The notes beneath the pieces are model-generated. The model did not search any database and was not told where the DNA came from. It worked only from the letters and a program-made list of their open reading frames with translations. The translations under genes were made by a program, and so were the position numbers. A stretch of 34,633 nt of DNA from Microbacterium sp. ACRRU (GTDB lineage Bacteria > Actinomycetota > Actinomycetes > Actinomycetales > Microbacteriaceae), in assembly GCF_022346945.1 (NCBI RefSeq), contig NZ_JAKRNI010000029.1, positions 1 through 34,633 on the forward strand, written 5' to 3'. How positions within the stretch are numbered: position 1 is the stretch's first letter; each line of letters opens with the position of its first letter. Positions 24,168 to 30,949 of the stretch are shown here, one piece after another.

Positions 24168-24262
24168 TTGACACCGCCGCGGAGGCGGAGCACCATCGAT
24201 GTAGGCCAACTCAGCGCCCGGGAGACACGCAGGCATCGCCGCGGCACCGGGCGCTGAGTCTT
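24168..24262 (+). ncRNA. Possible small RNA (promoter plus terminator-like hairpin)
   Basis: TTGACA (24168-24173), a 17-nt spacer and CACCAT (24191-24196) could drive a transcript from about 24203. It would end at a 13-bp perfect stem (24209-24221 with 24247-24259, 25-nt loop) followed by CTTTGTCC. There is no open frame of note. The simpler reading is that the hairpin terminates the PrsW-type gene; the consensus -35 box inside the gap is what suggests more. Confidence 0.35.
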
Positions 24263-24295
24263 TGTCCAGGGGGGTCATCCCGCAGCGTCGCGTGC

Positions 24296-24301
24296 TTGGA
24301 T
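24296..24301 (+). promoter_or_regulatory. -10-like box (TTGGAT) of leaderless FKBP gene
   Basis: TTGGAT ends 6 nt before the ATG at 24308, matching the geometry of neighbouring leaderless genes; this decides against a TTG start at 24296. Confidence 0.45.
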
Positions 24302-24307
24302 GGAGTC

Positions 24308-24673
24308 ATGACTGATCGCACCAAGCCGGAGTTCGACGCTCCCACCGGTCCCGCCCCCTCCGACCTCGTCATTCGCGACATCATCGTCGGCGACGGCGAC
24401 GAGGCGAAGCCCGGTGACACCGTCACCGTCCACTACGCCGGTGTCGAGTACGAGTCGGGCGAGGAGTTCGACTCGTCGTGGGGACGCGGCGAGAGCATCC
24501 AGTTCCCCCTTCGCGGCCTGATCCAGGGCTGGCAGGACGGCATCCCGGGCATGAAGGTCGGCGGACGCCGTGAGCTCGTCATCCCGCCGCACCTCGCCTA
24601 CGGCCCCGCCGGCGGTCACTTCCTCGGCGGCAAGACACTCATCTTCATCATCGATCTGCTCAAGGTCGGCTGA
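24308..24673 (+). CDS. FKBP-type peptidyl-prolyl cis-trans isomerase
   Basis: 121 residues, a single FKBP domain without signal peptide, so probably cytoplasmic. It accelerates Xaa-Pro isomerisation during folding. Conserved active-site blocks are VTVHYAGVEY, GEEFDSSWGRG, FPLRGLIQGWQDGIPGMKVGG, here split as IQGWQDGIPGMKVGGRR, then IPPHLAYG and the final strand LIFIIDLLKV. The length fits the minimal domain (about 110 residues). A classical terminator with a T-run follows. Confidence 0.94.
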   Translation: MTDRTKPEFDAPTGPAPSDLVIRDIIVGDGDEAKPGDTVTVHYAGVEYESGEEFDSSWGRGESIQFPLRGLIQGWQDGIPGMKVGGRRELVIPPHLAYGPAGGHFLGGKTLIFIIDLLKVG

Positions 24674-24695
24674 GCCGGTCTTTCACCGGTCGTTC

Positions 24696-24737
24696 ACGAA
24701 CCCGAGGGAGCTGCGGCCCCTCGGGTTCGTCTTTTTT
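24696..24737 (+). terminator. Intrinsic terminator after FKBP gene
   Basis: 13-bp perfect stem ACGAACCCGAGGG (24696-24708) with 24718-24730, 9-nt loop, then C and six T (24732-24737). It is the only textbook terminator with a T-run in the window. Confidence 0.92.
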
Positions 24738-24766
24738 CACGATCGTGGAATACATTCGGATGAATG
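24738..24766 (+). promoter_or_regulatory. yceI promoter region with two inverted repeats
   Basis: Perfect palindrome CACGATCGTG (24738-24747) is followed by TACATT (24751-24756, candidate -10) and the inverted repeat CATTC-GGAT-GAATG (24753-24766) overlapping it. Placement suits one or two repressor operators, but no regulator gene is adjacent. Confidence 0.4.
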
Positions 24767-24820
24767 AGAGTTGGGCATCGGCAGGACGCCGAACCGGCTC
24801 CCCAGACCTCAAGGAGTGAC

Positions 24821-25381
24821 ATGACCGACACGACCACGCTCGAGATCCCCGGCTACAAGACGGGCACCTGGGTGCTCGACCCCTCGCACAGCGAGGTGAC
24901 CTTCACCGTCCGCCACATGATGATCTCCAAGGTGCGCGGCACCTTCGGTATGAAGAGCGCGACCCTCGTCGCTCCCGAGAACCCGCTCGAGGCGTCGGTC
25001 GAGGCGTCCGTCGACGTGACCTCGGTCGACACCAAGGACGAGGGCCGCGACCAGCACCTCCGCTCGGCCGAGTTCTTCGACATCGAGACCTACCCGACGA
25101 TGGACTTCCGCTCGACCGGTGCCCGCGTCGAGGACGGCGACTTCCTCGTCGACGGCGAGCTCACCATCCGCGGCGTCAGCAAGCCCGCGACCTTCTCGAT
25201 CGACTTCGGCGGCTTCGGCACCGACCCGTGGGGCAACTACAAGGCCGGCGCGACCGCGAAGACGGTCATCAACCGCGAGGACTTCGGCCTCACCTGGAAC
25301 GCCGCGCTCGAGACCGGTGGCGTCCTCGTCGGCAAGGACGTGACGATCGAGCTCGACCTGCAGTTCGCGCTTCAGGCCTGA
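24821..25381 (+). CDS. YceI-family lipid-binding protein
   Basis: 186 residues. The YceI lipocalin-like barrel binds isoprenoid or other amphiphilic lipids. Family blocks are GTWVLDPSHSEVTFTVRHMM (start of the barrel), VDVTSVDTKDEGRDQHLRS, EFFDIETYPTMDFRS, LTIRGVSKPATF and INREDFGLTWN. There is no signal peptide, so it is probably cytoplasmic, as in many actinobacteria. The ATG at 24821 is chosen over the ATG at 24764 because AAGGAGTGAC directly precedes it. An operator-like promoter region lies 55-80 nt upstream. Confidence 0.92.
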   Translation: MTDTTTLEIPGYKTGTWVLDPSHSEVTFTVRHMMISKVRGTFGMKSATLVAPENPLEASVEASVDVTSVDTKDEGRDQHLRSAEFFDIETYPTMDFRSTGARVEDGDFLVDGELTIRGVSKPATFSIDFGGFGTDPWGNYKAGATAKTVINREDFGLTWNAALETGGVLVGKDVTIELDLQFALQA

Positions 25382-25398
25382 TCGCCGCAGCTGTGAAG

Positions 25399-25426
25399 GG
25401 CCCCGGATGCCACGGCATCCGGGGCC
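25399..25426. terminator. Terminator hairpin after yceI
   Basis: GGCCCCGGATGCC (25399-25411) pairs perfectly with 25414-25426. It stands between convergent genes and is built from two inverted copies of the GGATGCC heptamer. Confidence 0.75.
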
Positions 25427-25462
25427 TTCGTCATCCCGGCCGCGGCCCGGATTCCGTGCTGC

Positions 25463-26380
25463 TCACGCCCGCGCGCGGCGGCGAAGGCGCACCCGCTCCT
25501 GCACCAGGAGAATGCCGAGGAACACGATCGCCGCCCCGACCGGCTCGTTCCACGTGAGCCGCTCACCGAGGACGAGGATGCCCAGCGTGACCCCGACCAC
25601 CGGGGTGATGTAGGTCACGGTCGACGCGCGCGTGGGTCCCCACGCCCGCAGGGTGTTCTGGTTCCAGACGTACGCCAGGCCCGTGCCGAGGACGCCGAGG
25701 GCGACGATGCTGCCGACGACCGGGAGTGTCAGCTCCATCGGCTCGGCGAGGATCACCGGCGACAGCAGCACCATCAACCCCGCTGCCGGGCCGATGTAGC
25801 CGAAGGCGAACGCGACCCCCGACAGTCCGGCGTCGCCCAGGAAGCGTCGCATGTACGCGAGGCTGAAGCCGTAGCAGGCCGTCGCTCCCAGCAGTGCGAT
25901 CTGCGCGACCGTGCTGCCGCCGATATCGGCGGCCGCGCCGGGCACGATGATCACCACGACGCCGAGGATGCCGACGGCGATGCCGATGAGCTGGCCCGGG
26001 CGCAGGCGCTCCACCCGGAATGCCGCCCAGGCCATGATCGCGGTCATGATCGGCGTGGTGGCGTTGAAGATGCTCGCCAGGCCCGACGAGACATGCTGCT
26101 CCGCCCAGGCGAACAGCAGGAACGGCACGGTGCAGAACGTCACCGCGAGGACGCACAGGTGCGCCCAGACGCGCGGGCTGCGCGGCATCCGTTCCCGCCG
26201 CAGGGCGACGACCGCGGCCAGCGCGACCGCCCCGAACAGCAGGCGGCCGCCGGCCACCTGCGCGGGCGTCATGCCCGTCAGCGCCACGGCGATGAAGAGG
26301 AAGCTCGCTCCCCACACGATGCCGGTCAGCACGAACTGCACCGTGACCGCGAGGGGCGAGGGGGAGGAAGCGGATGCCAC
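25463..26380 (-). CDS. EamA/DMT-superfamily permease
   Basis: 305 residues, ten membrane helices in two five-helix EamA repeats (about 12-148 and 157-295). Members export amino acids or other metabolites; RhaT, YdcZ and PecM-like proteins belong to the superfamily and the substrate here is not readable. Typical features are GIVWGASFLFIAVAL at the first helix and ITPVVGVTLGILVLGERLTW near the end. The GTG at 26380 is supported by minus-strand TAGGGT 6 nt upstream (leaderless). Confidence 0.9.
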   Translation of the reverse strand: MASASSPSPLAVTVQFVLTGIVWGASFLFIAVALTGMTPAQVAGGRLLFGAVALAAVVALRRERMPRSPRVWAHLCVLAVTFCTVPFLLFAWAEQHVSSGLASIFNATTPIMTAIMAWAAFRVERLRPGQLIGIAVGILGVVVIIVPGAAADIGGSTVAQIALLGATACYGFSLAYMRRFLGDAGLSGVAFAFGYIGPAAGLMVLLSPVILAEPMELTLPVVGSIVALGVLGTGLAYVWNQNTLRAWGPTRASTVTYITPVVGVTLGILVLGERLTWNEPVGAAIVFLGILLVQERVRLRRRARA

Positions 26381-26386
26381 GACCCG

Positions 26387-26392
26387 ACCCTA
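26387..26392 (-). promoter_or_regulatory. -10 box (TAGGGT) of leaderless EamA gene
   Basis: Minus-strand TAGGGT ends 6 nt before the GTG at 26380. Confidence 0.5.
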
Positions 26393-26503
26393 GGCCTCGG
26401 GGCCGACATCGTGCGGCTCCGTCGACAGCGACGGCAGAAATCCGCCGACGAACGGCGGTCGGGCACCCGTGGGCGAACGCCCCGCCCCGCGCCCCGGAGG
26501 AGG

Positions 26504-26570
26504 GCATAAACGCTTCTGGCGGGCAGAAACGCGCTGACACCGCGTTTCTGCGCGCGGATGGCGTTTATGC
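26504..26570. repeat. 67-bp palindromic element, family 1, copy 2
   Basis: GCATAAACGC at the left end and its exact complement at the right; boxes AAACGC 26508 and 26527, GCGTTT 26542 and 26561, spacing 19-15-19. An inner perfect 10-bp stem CAGAAACGCG (26524-26533) pairs with 26541-26550. It ends 8 bp from the stop of the MFS_3 gene. Confidence 0.9.
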
Positions 26571-26577
26571 GTGTCGG

Positions 26578-27879
26578 TCAGGGGCGGGGGTTCAGGGCGT
26601 CGTAGTCGCGGAACCGCGGCGAGAACCGCACGAGCACGCCGACGAGGGCGAGGATCAGGATGCCGCCGAACAGCGGGGGCACCCACAGCGCCGTGACCGT
26701 CGCCAGGGTTCCCGCATACAGGGCGCCGACGCGAGGACCCCCGGCGACCACGACGATGAAGATGCCCTGGAGGCGTCCGCGCATGGCATCCGGGACCGCC
26801 GCCTGCATCATGGTCGAGCGGTAGATGGCGCTGACGTTGTCGGCCGCGCCCGAGACGGCCAGGGCGATCGCGGCCAGGACGATGAGCGTGATCGCGCCGG
26901 AGTCCTCTCCCGTGTCGGCCGTTCGCATCCACCCGAGGGTTGCGGCCAGCAGGACGAGACCGAAGACCGCGATGGACAGCCCGTAGACCTGGATGGCCCG
27001 TTCGATCCCCAGGCCCTGGCGGCGCACGCGTCCGACGGGACCGGAGAACAGGCTCGACAGGAAGGCGCCCGCGGCCACCGCGGCCGTGAGGACTCCCGTC
27101 GTGATGGCACCGCCGCCCAGGAGTACCGCGCCGATCGCGGGGAAGAGGGCGACCGGTTGGCCGAAGGTCATCGCGACGACGTCGAGGAGGTACTGCAGCC
27201 GGATGTTCGGCGCACGGCGCAGGAACCGCGCTCCGTCGCGCAGCGACTCCAGGCCCGGTCGCACGGTCTGGCACTCGGGGCGCAGCCTCGGCAGCGACCA
27301 CAGGCCGAGAAACAGCGACGTCATCAGCAGCACGTCGAGGGAGTACGTCCACGCGTAGCCCGCGACCGCGACGAGGACGCCCGCGAGTGCGGGGCCCGCC
27401 ATCACCATGATCCCGACCGTGACGCCCTGCAACGCTGCGGCGGCCGGGAGCAGGTCGCGGGGGAGGAGGCGTGGAGTGATCGCCGAGCGGGTGGCCATGA
27501 CGATTGAGTTGGCCGCGGAATTGACGACGCTCAGGACGAACAGCCATGCGACGGTCTCGAGGCCCGTCCAGGCGAGGACGGCCAGGAGCGCGGTCGAGAC
27601 GAACGTCACCGCCGCGGCGAGGAGGGCCACCGTGCGGCGATCGAAGGCGTCGGCCAGCATGCCGCCGTACAGACCCGCGGCCACCATCGGCAGGAGCCCG
27701 GCGACCGCGATCATCGATACCGCGAGCGTGCTCTGGGTGAGCTCGAACACGTGCAGCATCACGGCGACGATCGTGAGCTGTCCGCCCAGGCCCGACAGCG
27801 TCGACCCGATCCACAGTCTCGCGAAAGCGGGGGAGGTGGTGAGCGGACGGAGGTCGATGAGGGCGCTGCCGCCGCTCAC
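26578..27879 (-). CDS. MFS_3-type exporter (EntS-like)
   Basis: 433 residues, twelve predicted membrane helices. The N-terminal LTTSPAFARLWIGSTLSGLGG and the loop GGMLADAFDRRTVAL (motif A variant) place it with the MFS_3/EntS-like exporters, which include siderophore and macrolide exporters. The substrate is unknown and no siderophore synthesis genes are nearby. The GTG at 27879 is chosen because a GAGG lies 9-12 nt upstream and because longer in-frame starts would run through the rpsO promoter. It diverges from rpsO. Confidence 0.85.
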   Translation of the reverse strand: MSGGSALIDLRPLTTSPAFARLWIGSTLSGLGGQLTIVAVMLHVFELTQSTLAVSMIAVAGLLPMVAAGLYGGMLADAFDRRTVALLAAAVTFVSTALLAVLAWTGLETVAWLFVLSVVNSAANSIVMATRSAITPRLLPRDLLPAAAALQGVTVGIMVMAGPALAGVLVAVAGYAWTYSLDVLLMTSLFLGLWSLPRLRPECQTVRPGLESLRDGARFLRRAPNIRLQYLLDVVAMTFGQPVALFPAIGAVLLGGGAITTGVLTAAVAAGAFLSSLFSGPVGRVRRQGLGIERAIQVYGLSIAVFGLVLLAATLGWMRTADTGEDSGAITLIVLAAIALAVSGAADNVSAIYRSTMMQAAVPDAMRGRLQGIFIVVVAGGPRVGALYAGTLATVTALWVPPLFGGILILALVGVLVRFSPRFRDYDALNPRP

Positions 27880-28013
27880 GCTCCGGCCTCGGCGGCGCGG
27901 GAGGTGGACGCGGCGGGCGCGCCTCTCCGTGTTCTGGCATGCACGGGTCGAGGCTACGGCACCCCGCGGGGGCGGGGATTGCGGGACGGCCGGTGATGGC
28001 ATCCGGATGCTGG

Positions 28014-28109
28014 TAGACTCATGCGGTTGCCGTTGGATCGGCCGCGGATAAAGAGAGCCCACGCATCAGGCGTCGGGCGCCGCGCAACAAGAGGAAGGGG
28101 ATCCCATCT
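28014..28109 (+). promoter_or_regulatory. rpsO promoter and structured leader
   Basis: TAGACT (28014-28019) is a good -10 box; the perfect palindrome GCATCCGGATGC (27999-28010) lies just before it. The leader of about 83 nt has a hairpin GCCCACGC-ATCAG-GCGT(C)GGGC (28057-28078, one bulged C), then AGAGGAAGGGG as ribosome-binding site. S15 represses its own mRNA in several bacteria; whether this leader does so is inferred. Confidence 0.5.
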
Positions 28110-28379
28110 ATGGCACTCGAAGCGGACGTCAAGAAGGCGATCATCGAAGAGTACGCGACGCACCCCGGTGACACCGGATCCCCCGAGGTGCAGGTCGCGA
28201 TGCTGACGCAGCGCATCAAGGACCTCACCGAGCACCTCAAGGCACACAAGCACGACCACCACTCGCGCCGTGGCCTGTTCCTGCTCGTCGGTCAGCGCCG
28301 TCGCCTGCTGGGTTACCTGCAGGACATCGACATCAACCGTTACCGCTCGCTCATCGAGCGGCTCGGTCTGCGTCGCTAA
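28110..28379 (+). CDS. rpsO: 30S ribosomal protein S15
   Basis: 89 residues, the usual length. S15 binds the central domain of 16S rRNA early in 30S assembly. Family blocks are [19 protein letters not shown], the [17 protein letters not shown] rRNA-binding segment and [12 protein letters not shown] at the end. Single gene with its own promoter and terminator. In many actinobacteria pnp follows; here a convergent oxygenase gene follows instead. Confidence 0.98.
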   Translation: MALEADVKKAIIEEYATHPGDTGSPEVQVAMLTQRIKDLTEHLKAHKHDHHSRRGLFLLVGQRRRLLGYLQDIDINRYRSLIERLGLRR

Positions 28380-28413
28380 GCGCACCAGCGTTCAATCGCG
28401 CAAAACATTCTTG

Positions 28414-28443
28414 GAAGGCCGCCCCACGGTGTGGGCGGCCTTC
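28414..28443 (+). terminator. rpsO terminator
   Basis: 11-bp perfect stem GAAGGCCGCCC (28414-28424) with 28433-28443 and an 8-nt loop, followed by GTCATT. Confidence 0.8.
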
Positions 28444-28501
28444 GTCATTCCCGAGCAGCGTCAGCCGGCGGCATCCATCCCCGCTGCCGGTCCCAGCCCA
28501 T

Positions 28502-28568
28502 GTATAAACGCGATCCGCGAGCGGAAACACGCGGTGCGCGCGTTTCCGCGCGTCGATCGCGTTTATGC
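28502..28568. repeat. 67-bp palindromic element, family 1, copy 3
   Basis: Left end GTATAAACGCGATCC, right end GATCGCGTTTATGC; boxes AAACGC 28506, AAACAC 28525, GCGTTT 28540 and 28559, spacing 19-15-19. It lies between the rpsO terminator and the stop of the convergent oxygenase gene, so it is not needed to terminate rpsO. Confidence 0.9.
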
Positions 28569-28598
28569 GTGGGGTAAGCGCGCCGCCGGCCGGGGGGC

Positions 28599-29615
28599 TC
28601 AGGATGCCGCGCGGGCGGCGACCAGGTCGGGATGCCAGCGCTCGGCGACATCGGGGTGGGCGCGCAGGCGTGACTTGAGGGCGTTCTCGCCGTACGTGGC
28701 GTAGATCGGGTTCGTCGGGTCCTGGGAGACGCCGCGGGTCTCAGCGGCGAGCTCGCTCGGAAGGTCGATGATCGGTAGCACCGCATCCAGGGCCGGGTTG
28801 AAGAAGAACGGCACCGAGATGCGCTCGTCGGGGAATCGGGGCGAGATCACGCGGTGGTTGGTCGCGGTCAGGTAGCCCTGGGTCGCGTACTCCAGCAGCT
28901 CGCCGATGTTGACGACGAAGGCGCCGGGGACCGGGGGAGCGTCGACCCACTCGCCGTCCCGCTCGACCTGGAGCCCGCCCTTGCCGGGCTCGACCCACAG
29001 CAGCGTGAGGACGCCCGAGTCCTTGTGGGCGCCGACGCCCTGCTGGGGTGTCGGGTCGTCCTTGCCGGGGTACCGCACGATCTTGATGAGCGTCTGAGGG
29101 TCGCCGAAGTGGCGGTCGAAGTACTCCTCCTCGGCGCCGAGGGAGAGCGCCCAGGCGCGCAGCAGGGTCCGGGCGATCTCGGTGAGGCGGTCGTGCCACT
29201 CCGTGACGACCTCGCGGAGCTCGGGCTGCGCCGCCGGCCAGAGGTTGGGGCCGATGAGGCGGTTGTAGGCCGGGCCGTCGGGGTCGGCGACGGCTTGCCT
29301 CTCGGGTCCGATGTCGATCTGCTCCCGCCAGTCGACCCGGCCCTGGGTGAGCTCACCCCCGACGCGGGTGTAGCCGCGGAAGTGCGGGCTGGTGAGGTTC
29401 TCGATCGCGAGCTTGTCGGCCTCGGGCAGGGCGAAGAAGTCTTTCGCCGCGCGCAAGAGTCGGGCTTCGAGCTCAGCGCTGACACCCGTGCCCGTGAGGT
29501 AGAAGAACCCCACGTCGCGCGTTGCGGCGCGCAGGTCGTCGCGGAAGCGGGCGGCCGCTTCGGGCCCCTGGTCGAGGAGCGAGAGGTCGAGGATCGGGAG
29601 GTTCAGCTCGGACAT
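28599..29615 (-). CDS. 2-oxoglutarate/Fe(II)-dependent dioxygenase (isopenicillin-N-synthase-like)
   Basis: 338 residues. The N-terminal DIOX_N domain starts with LPILDLSLLD and contains DVGFFYLTGTG. The Fe(II) triad is H197 and D199 in VGAHKDSGVLTLL and H254 in TNHRVISP; R265 in ERISVPFFFNP is the expected co-substrate Arg-X-Ser. Such enzymes hydroxylate or desaturate small molecules, but the substrate is unknown and no biosynthetic cluster surrounds it. The ATG at 29615 has minus-strand TAGCCT 6 nt upstream. It diverges from the iron-uptake operon, although its own promoter is about 245 bp from the iron box. Confidence 0.92.
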   Translation of the reverse strand: MSELNLPILDLSLLDQGPEAAARFRDDLRAATRDVGFFYLTGTGVSAELEARLLRAAKDFFALPEADKLAIENLTSPHFRGYTRVGGELTQGRVDWREQIDIGPERQAVADPDGPAYNRLIGPNLWPAAQPELREVVTEWHDRLTEIARTLLRAWALSLGAEEEYFDRHFGDPQTLIKIVRYPGKDDPTPQQGVGAHKDSGVLTLLWVEPGKGGLQVERDGEWVDAPPVPGAFVVNIGELLEYATQGYLTATNHRVISPRFPDERISVPFFFNPALDAVLPIIDLPSELAAETRGVSQDPTNPIYATYGENALKSRLRAHPDVAERWHPDLVAARAAS

Positions 29616-29870
29616 GCACCGAGGCTAGATCGCCCTGCCGCTGCCGTGAGGATTGTTGCCCACGGTTACCACCGGTGCCCCCAGGCCTGCACGCGCGGCG
29701 TCGAGGAGCGGGGCGCGCGTTCGCGGGTCGGCAGGAATTCTCCCGATCGAGGAGGAAATCCACCGCCGTCGACCCAATGTGACGCCGGGCGCGGCCCGCG
29801 GGCCGCCCGTCGGGCGGATGACGCAACGAGGGGATGCGCGCGATGTGCGGCATTGCGTAAAGTGTCAGGA
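29616..29870. other. Intergenic region between oxygenase gene and efeU
   Basis: No gene is supported here. It holds the oxygenase -10 box (minus strand TAGCCT, 29622-29627), a 16-bp perfect palindrome GCGGCCCGCGGGCCGC (29791-29806) of unknown role, and TAAAGT (29858-29863), the best -10 candidate for efeU. AGGAGGAAA near 29750 resembles a ribosome-binding site but no start codon follows usefully. Confidence 0.5.
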
Positions 29871-29889
29871 TAAGGTGAGGCTGTCCTTA
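29871..29889 (+). promoter_or_regulatory. DtxR/IdeR-type iron box
   Basis: TAAGGTGAGGCTGTCCTTA resembles the 19-bp actinobacterial iron-box consensus (TTAGGTTAGGCTAACCTAA), with perfect TAAGG/CCTTA arms. It begins about 7 nt after the candidate -10 TAAAGT, at the likely transcription start, where an iron-loaded repressor would block efeUOB. Confidence 0.75.
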
Positions 29890-29944
29890 CCTCACCCGCA
29901 GTGTCGCGGTTCTCACCCGAATCTCGAAAGTCGGTCACCCGCTC

Positions 29945-30949
29945 GTGCTCGCCACCTTTCTCATCGGCCTCCGCGAGGGCCTGGAAGCGGCCCTTGTCGT
30001 CGGCATCCTCGTGGCATATCTCTCCCGGCTCGGCCGACGCGACGCGCTTCCGCGGTTGTGGGCCGGGGTAGGACTCGCCGTCGCCCTCGCGCTCGCGATC
30101 GGTGCGGTCTTCACGTTCGGGGCCTACATGCTCACCTTCGAGGCGCAGGAGCTCATCGGCGGTTCCCTTTCCCTCCTCGCGGTGGGGATGGTGACCTGGA
30201 TGATCTTCTGGATGCAGCGCGCCGGCCGCACGCTCAAGGCCGGACTCGAGGGGGGTGTCGACCGCGCGCTGCGCGGCAGCGTCTGGGCACTGGTGGCCGT
30301 CGGCTTCGTCTCCGTGGCGCGAGAGGGCATCGAGACGACGCTGCTGTTGTGGTCGATGGTGCAGTCGTTCGGTGATGCGCCGCTGGCCCTGGCGGGTGCC
30401 GTCCTCGGTCTGGCCGCCGCAATCGTGCTGGGATGGGCCATCGCGCGGGGCATGCTGCGCTTGAACCTCGGGCGATTCTTCACCTGGACGGGCGCCTTCC
30501 TCATCGTGGTGGCCGCGGGCGTGCTCGCGTACGCGATCCACGACCTCCAGGAGGCGGGCGCGCTGCCGGGCCCCTTCGGTGCCGGCGCCCCGATCGATCC
30601 CCGCACGGGCGCCGTGCTCGTCGGCGTCGCCGGCTTCCCTCTCGGCTGGGCGTTCGAGGTGTCCGGGGTCATCGCCCCCGGCGGTGCCCTCGCCGCGCTG
30701 CTGCAGGCGACGGTCGGCTTCATGCCGCAGATGACATGGCTGCAGGTCCTCGCGTGGACGGTGTACGTCGCCGTCGTCGTACCCCTGTTCGTCCGAGGTG
30801 TCCGCGCGAACCGGCGCCCCTCACCCGGAGCAGCCGGCGCCACCGCGTCCGCGCCCGCGAGCGCGCCGCGCGGCGACGCCCGCCCGACACCGACTCCGGA
30901 TGCCGCGACCGCGACGGCATCCGCCCCTCACCCGAACGGAGCATCATGA
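29945..30949 (+). CDS. efeU: Iron permease EfeU (FTR1 family)
   Basis: Membrane permease of the EfeUOB ferrous-iron uptake system. 334 residues, seven predicted helices. Both FTR1 iron-binding motifs REXXE are present: REGLE (10-14) and REGIE (126-130). The last about 60 residues are an Ala/Pro/Thr/Arg-rich tail absent from E. coli EfeU. The GTG at 29945 is used because the first REGLE helix must begin near residue 10; the ribosome-binding site is weak (CGAAAG). Its stop overlaps the efeO ATG (ATGA). The iron box lies 55 nt upstream. Confidence 0.94.
   Translation: MLATFLIGLREGLEAALVVGILVAYLSRLGRRDALPRLWAGVGLAVALALAIGAVFTFGAYMLTFEAQELIGGSLSLLAVGMVTWMIFWMQRAGRTLKAGLEGGVDRALRGSVWALVAVGFVSVAREGIETTLLLWSMVQSFGDAPLALAGAVLGLAAAIVLGWAIARGMLRLNLGRFFTWTGAFLIVVAAGVLAYAIHDLQEAGALPGPFGAGAPIDPRTGAVLVGVAGFPLGWAFEVSGVIAPGGALAALLQATVGFMPQMTWLQVLAWTVYVAVVVPLFVRGVRANRRPSPGAAGATASAPASAPRGDARPTPTPDAATATASAPHPNGAS

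Noticed and set aside
26578..28062. MFS_3 exporter starting at 28062
   Set aside because: The extra 61 residues are Pro/Arg-rich, not hydrophobic, and would be encoded across the rpsO promoter; the GTG at 27879 gives a normal exporter N-terminus.
29791..29806. 16-bp GC palindrome as an operator or terminator for the efe operon
   Set aside because: It has no spacer or loop suited to a hairpin terminator and lies about 50 bp upstream of the likely -10 box; short perfect GC palindromes arise by chance at this base composition.
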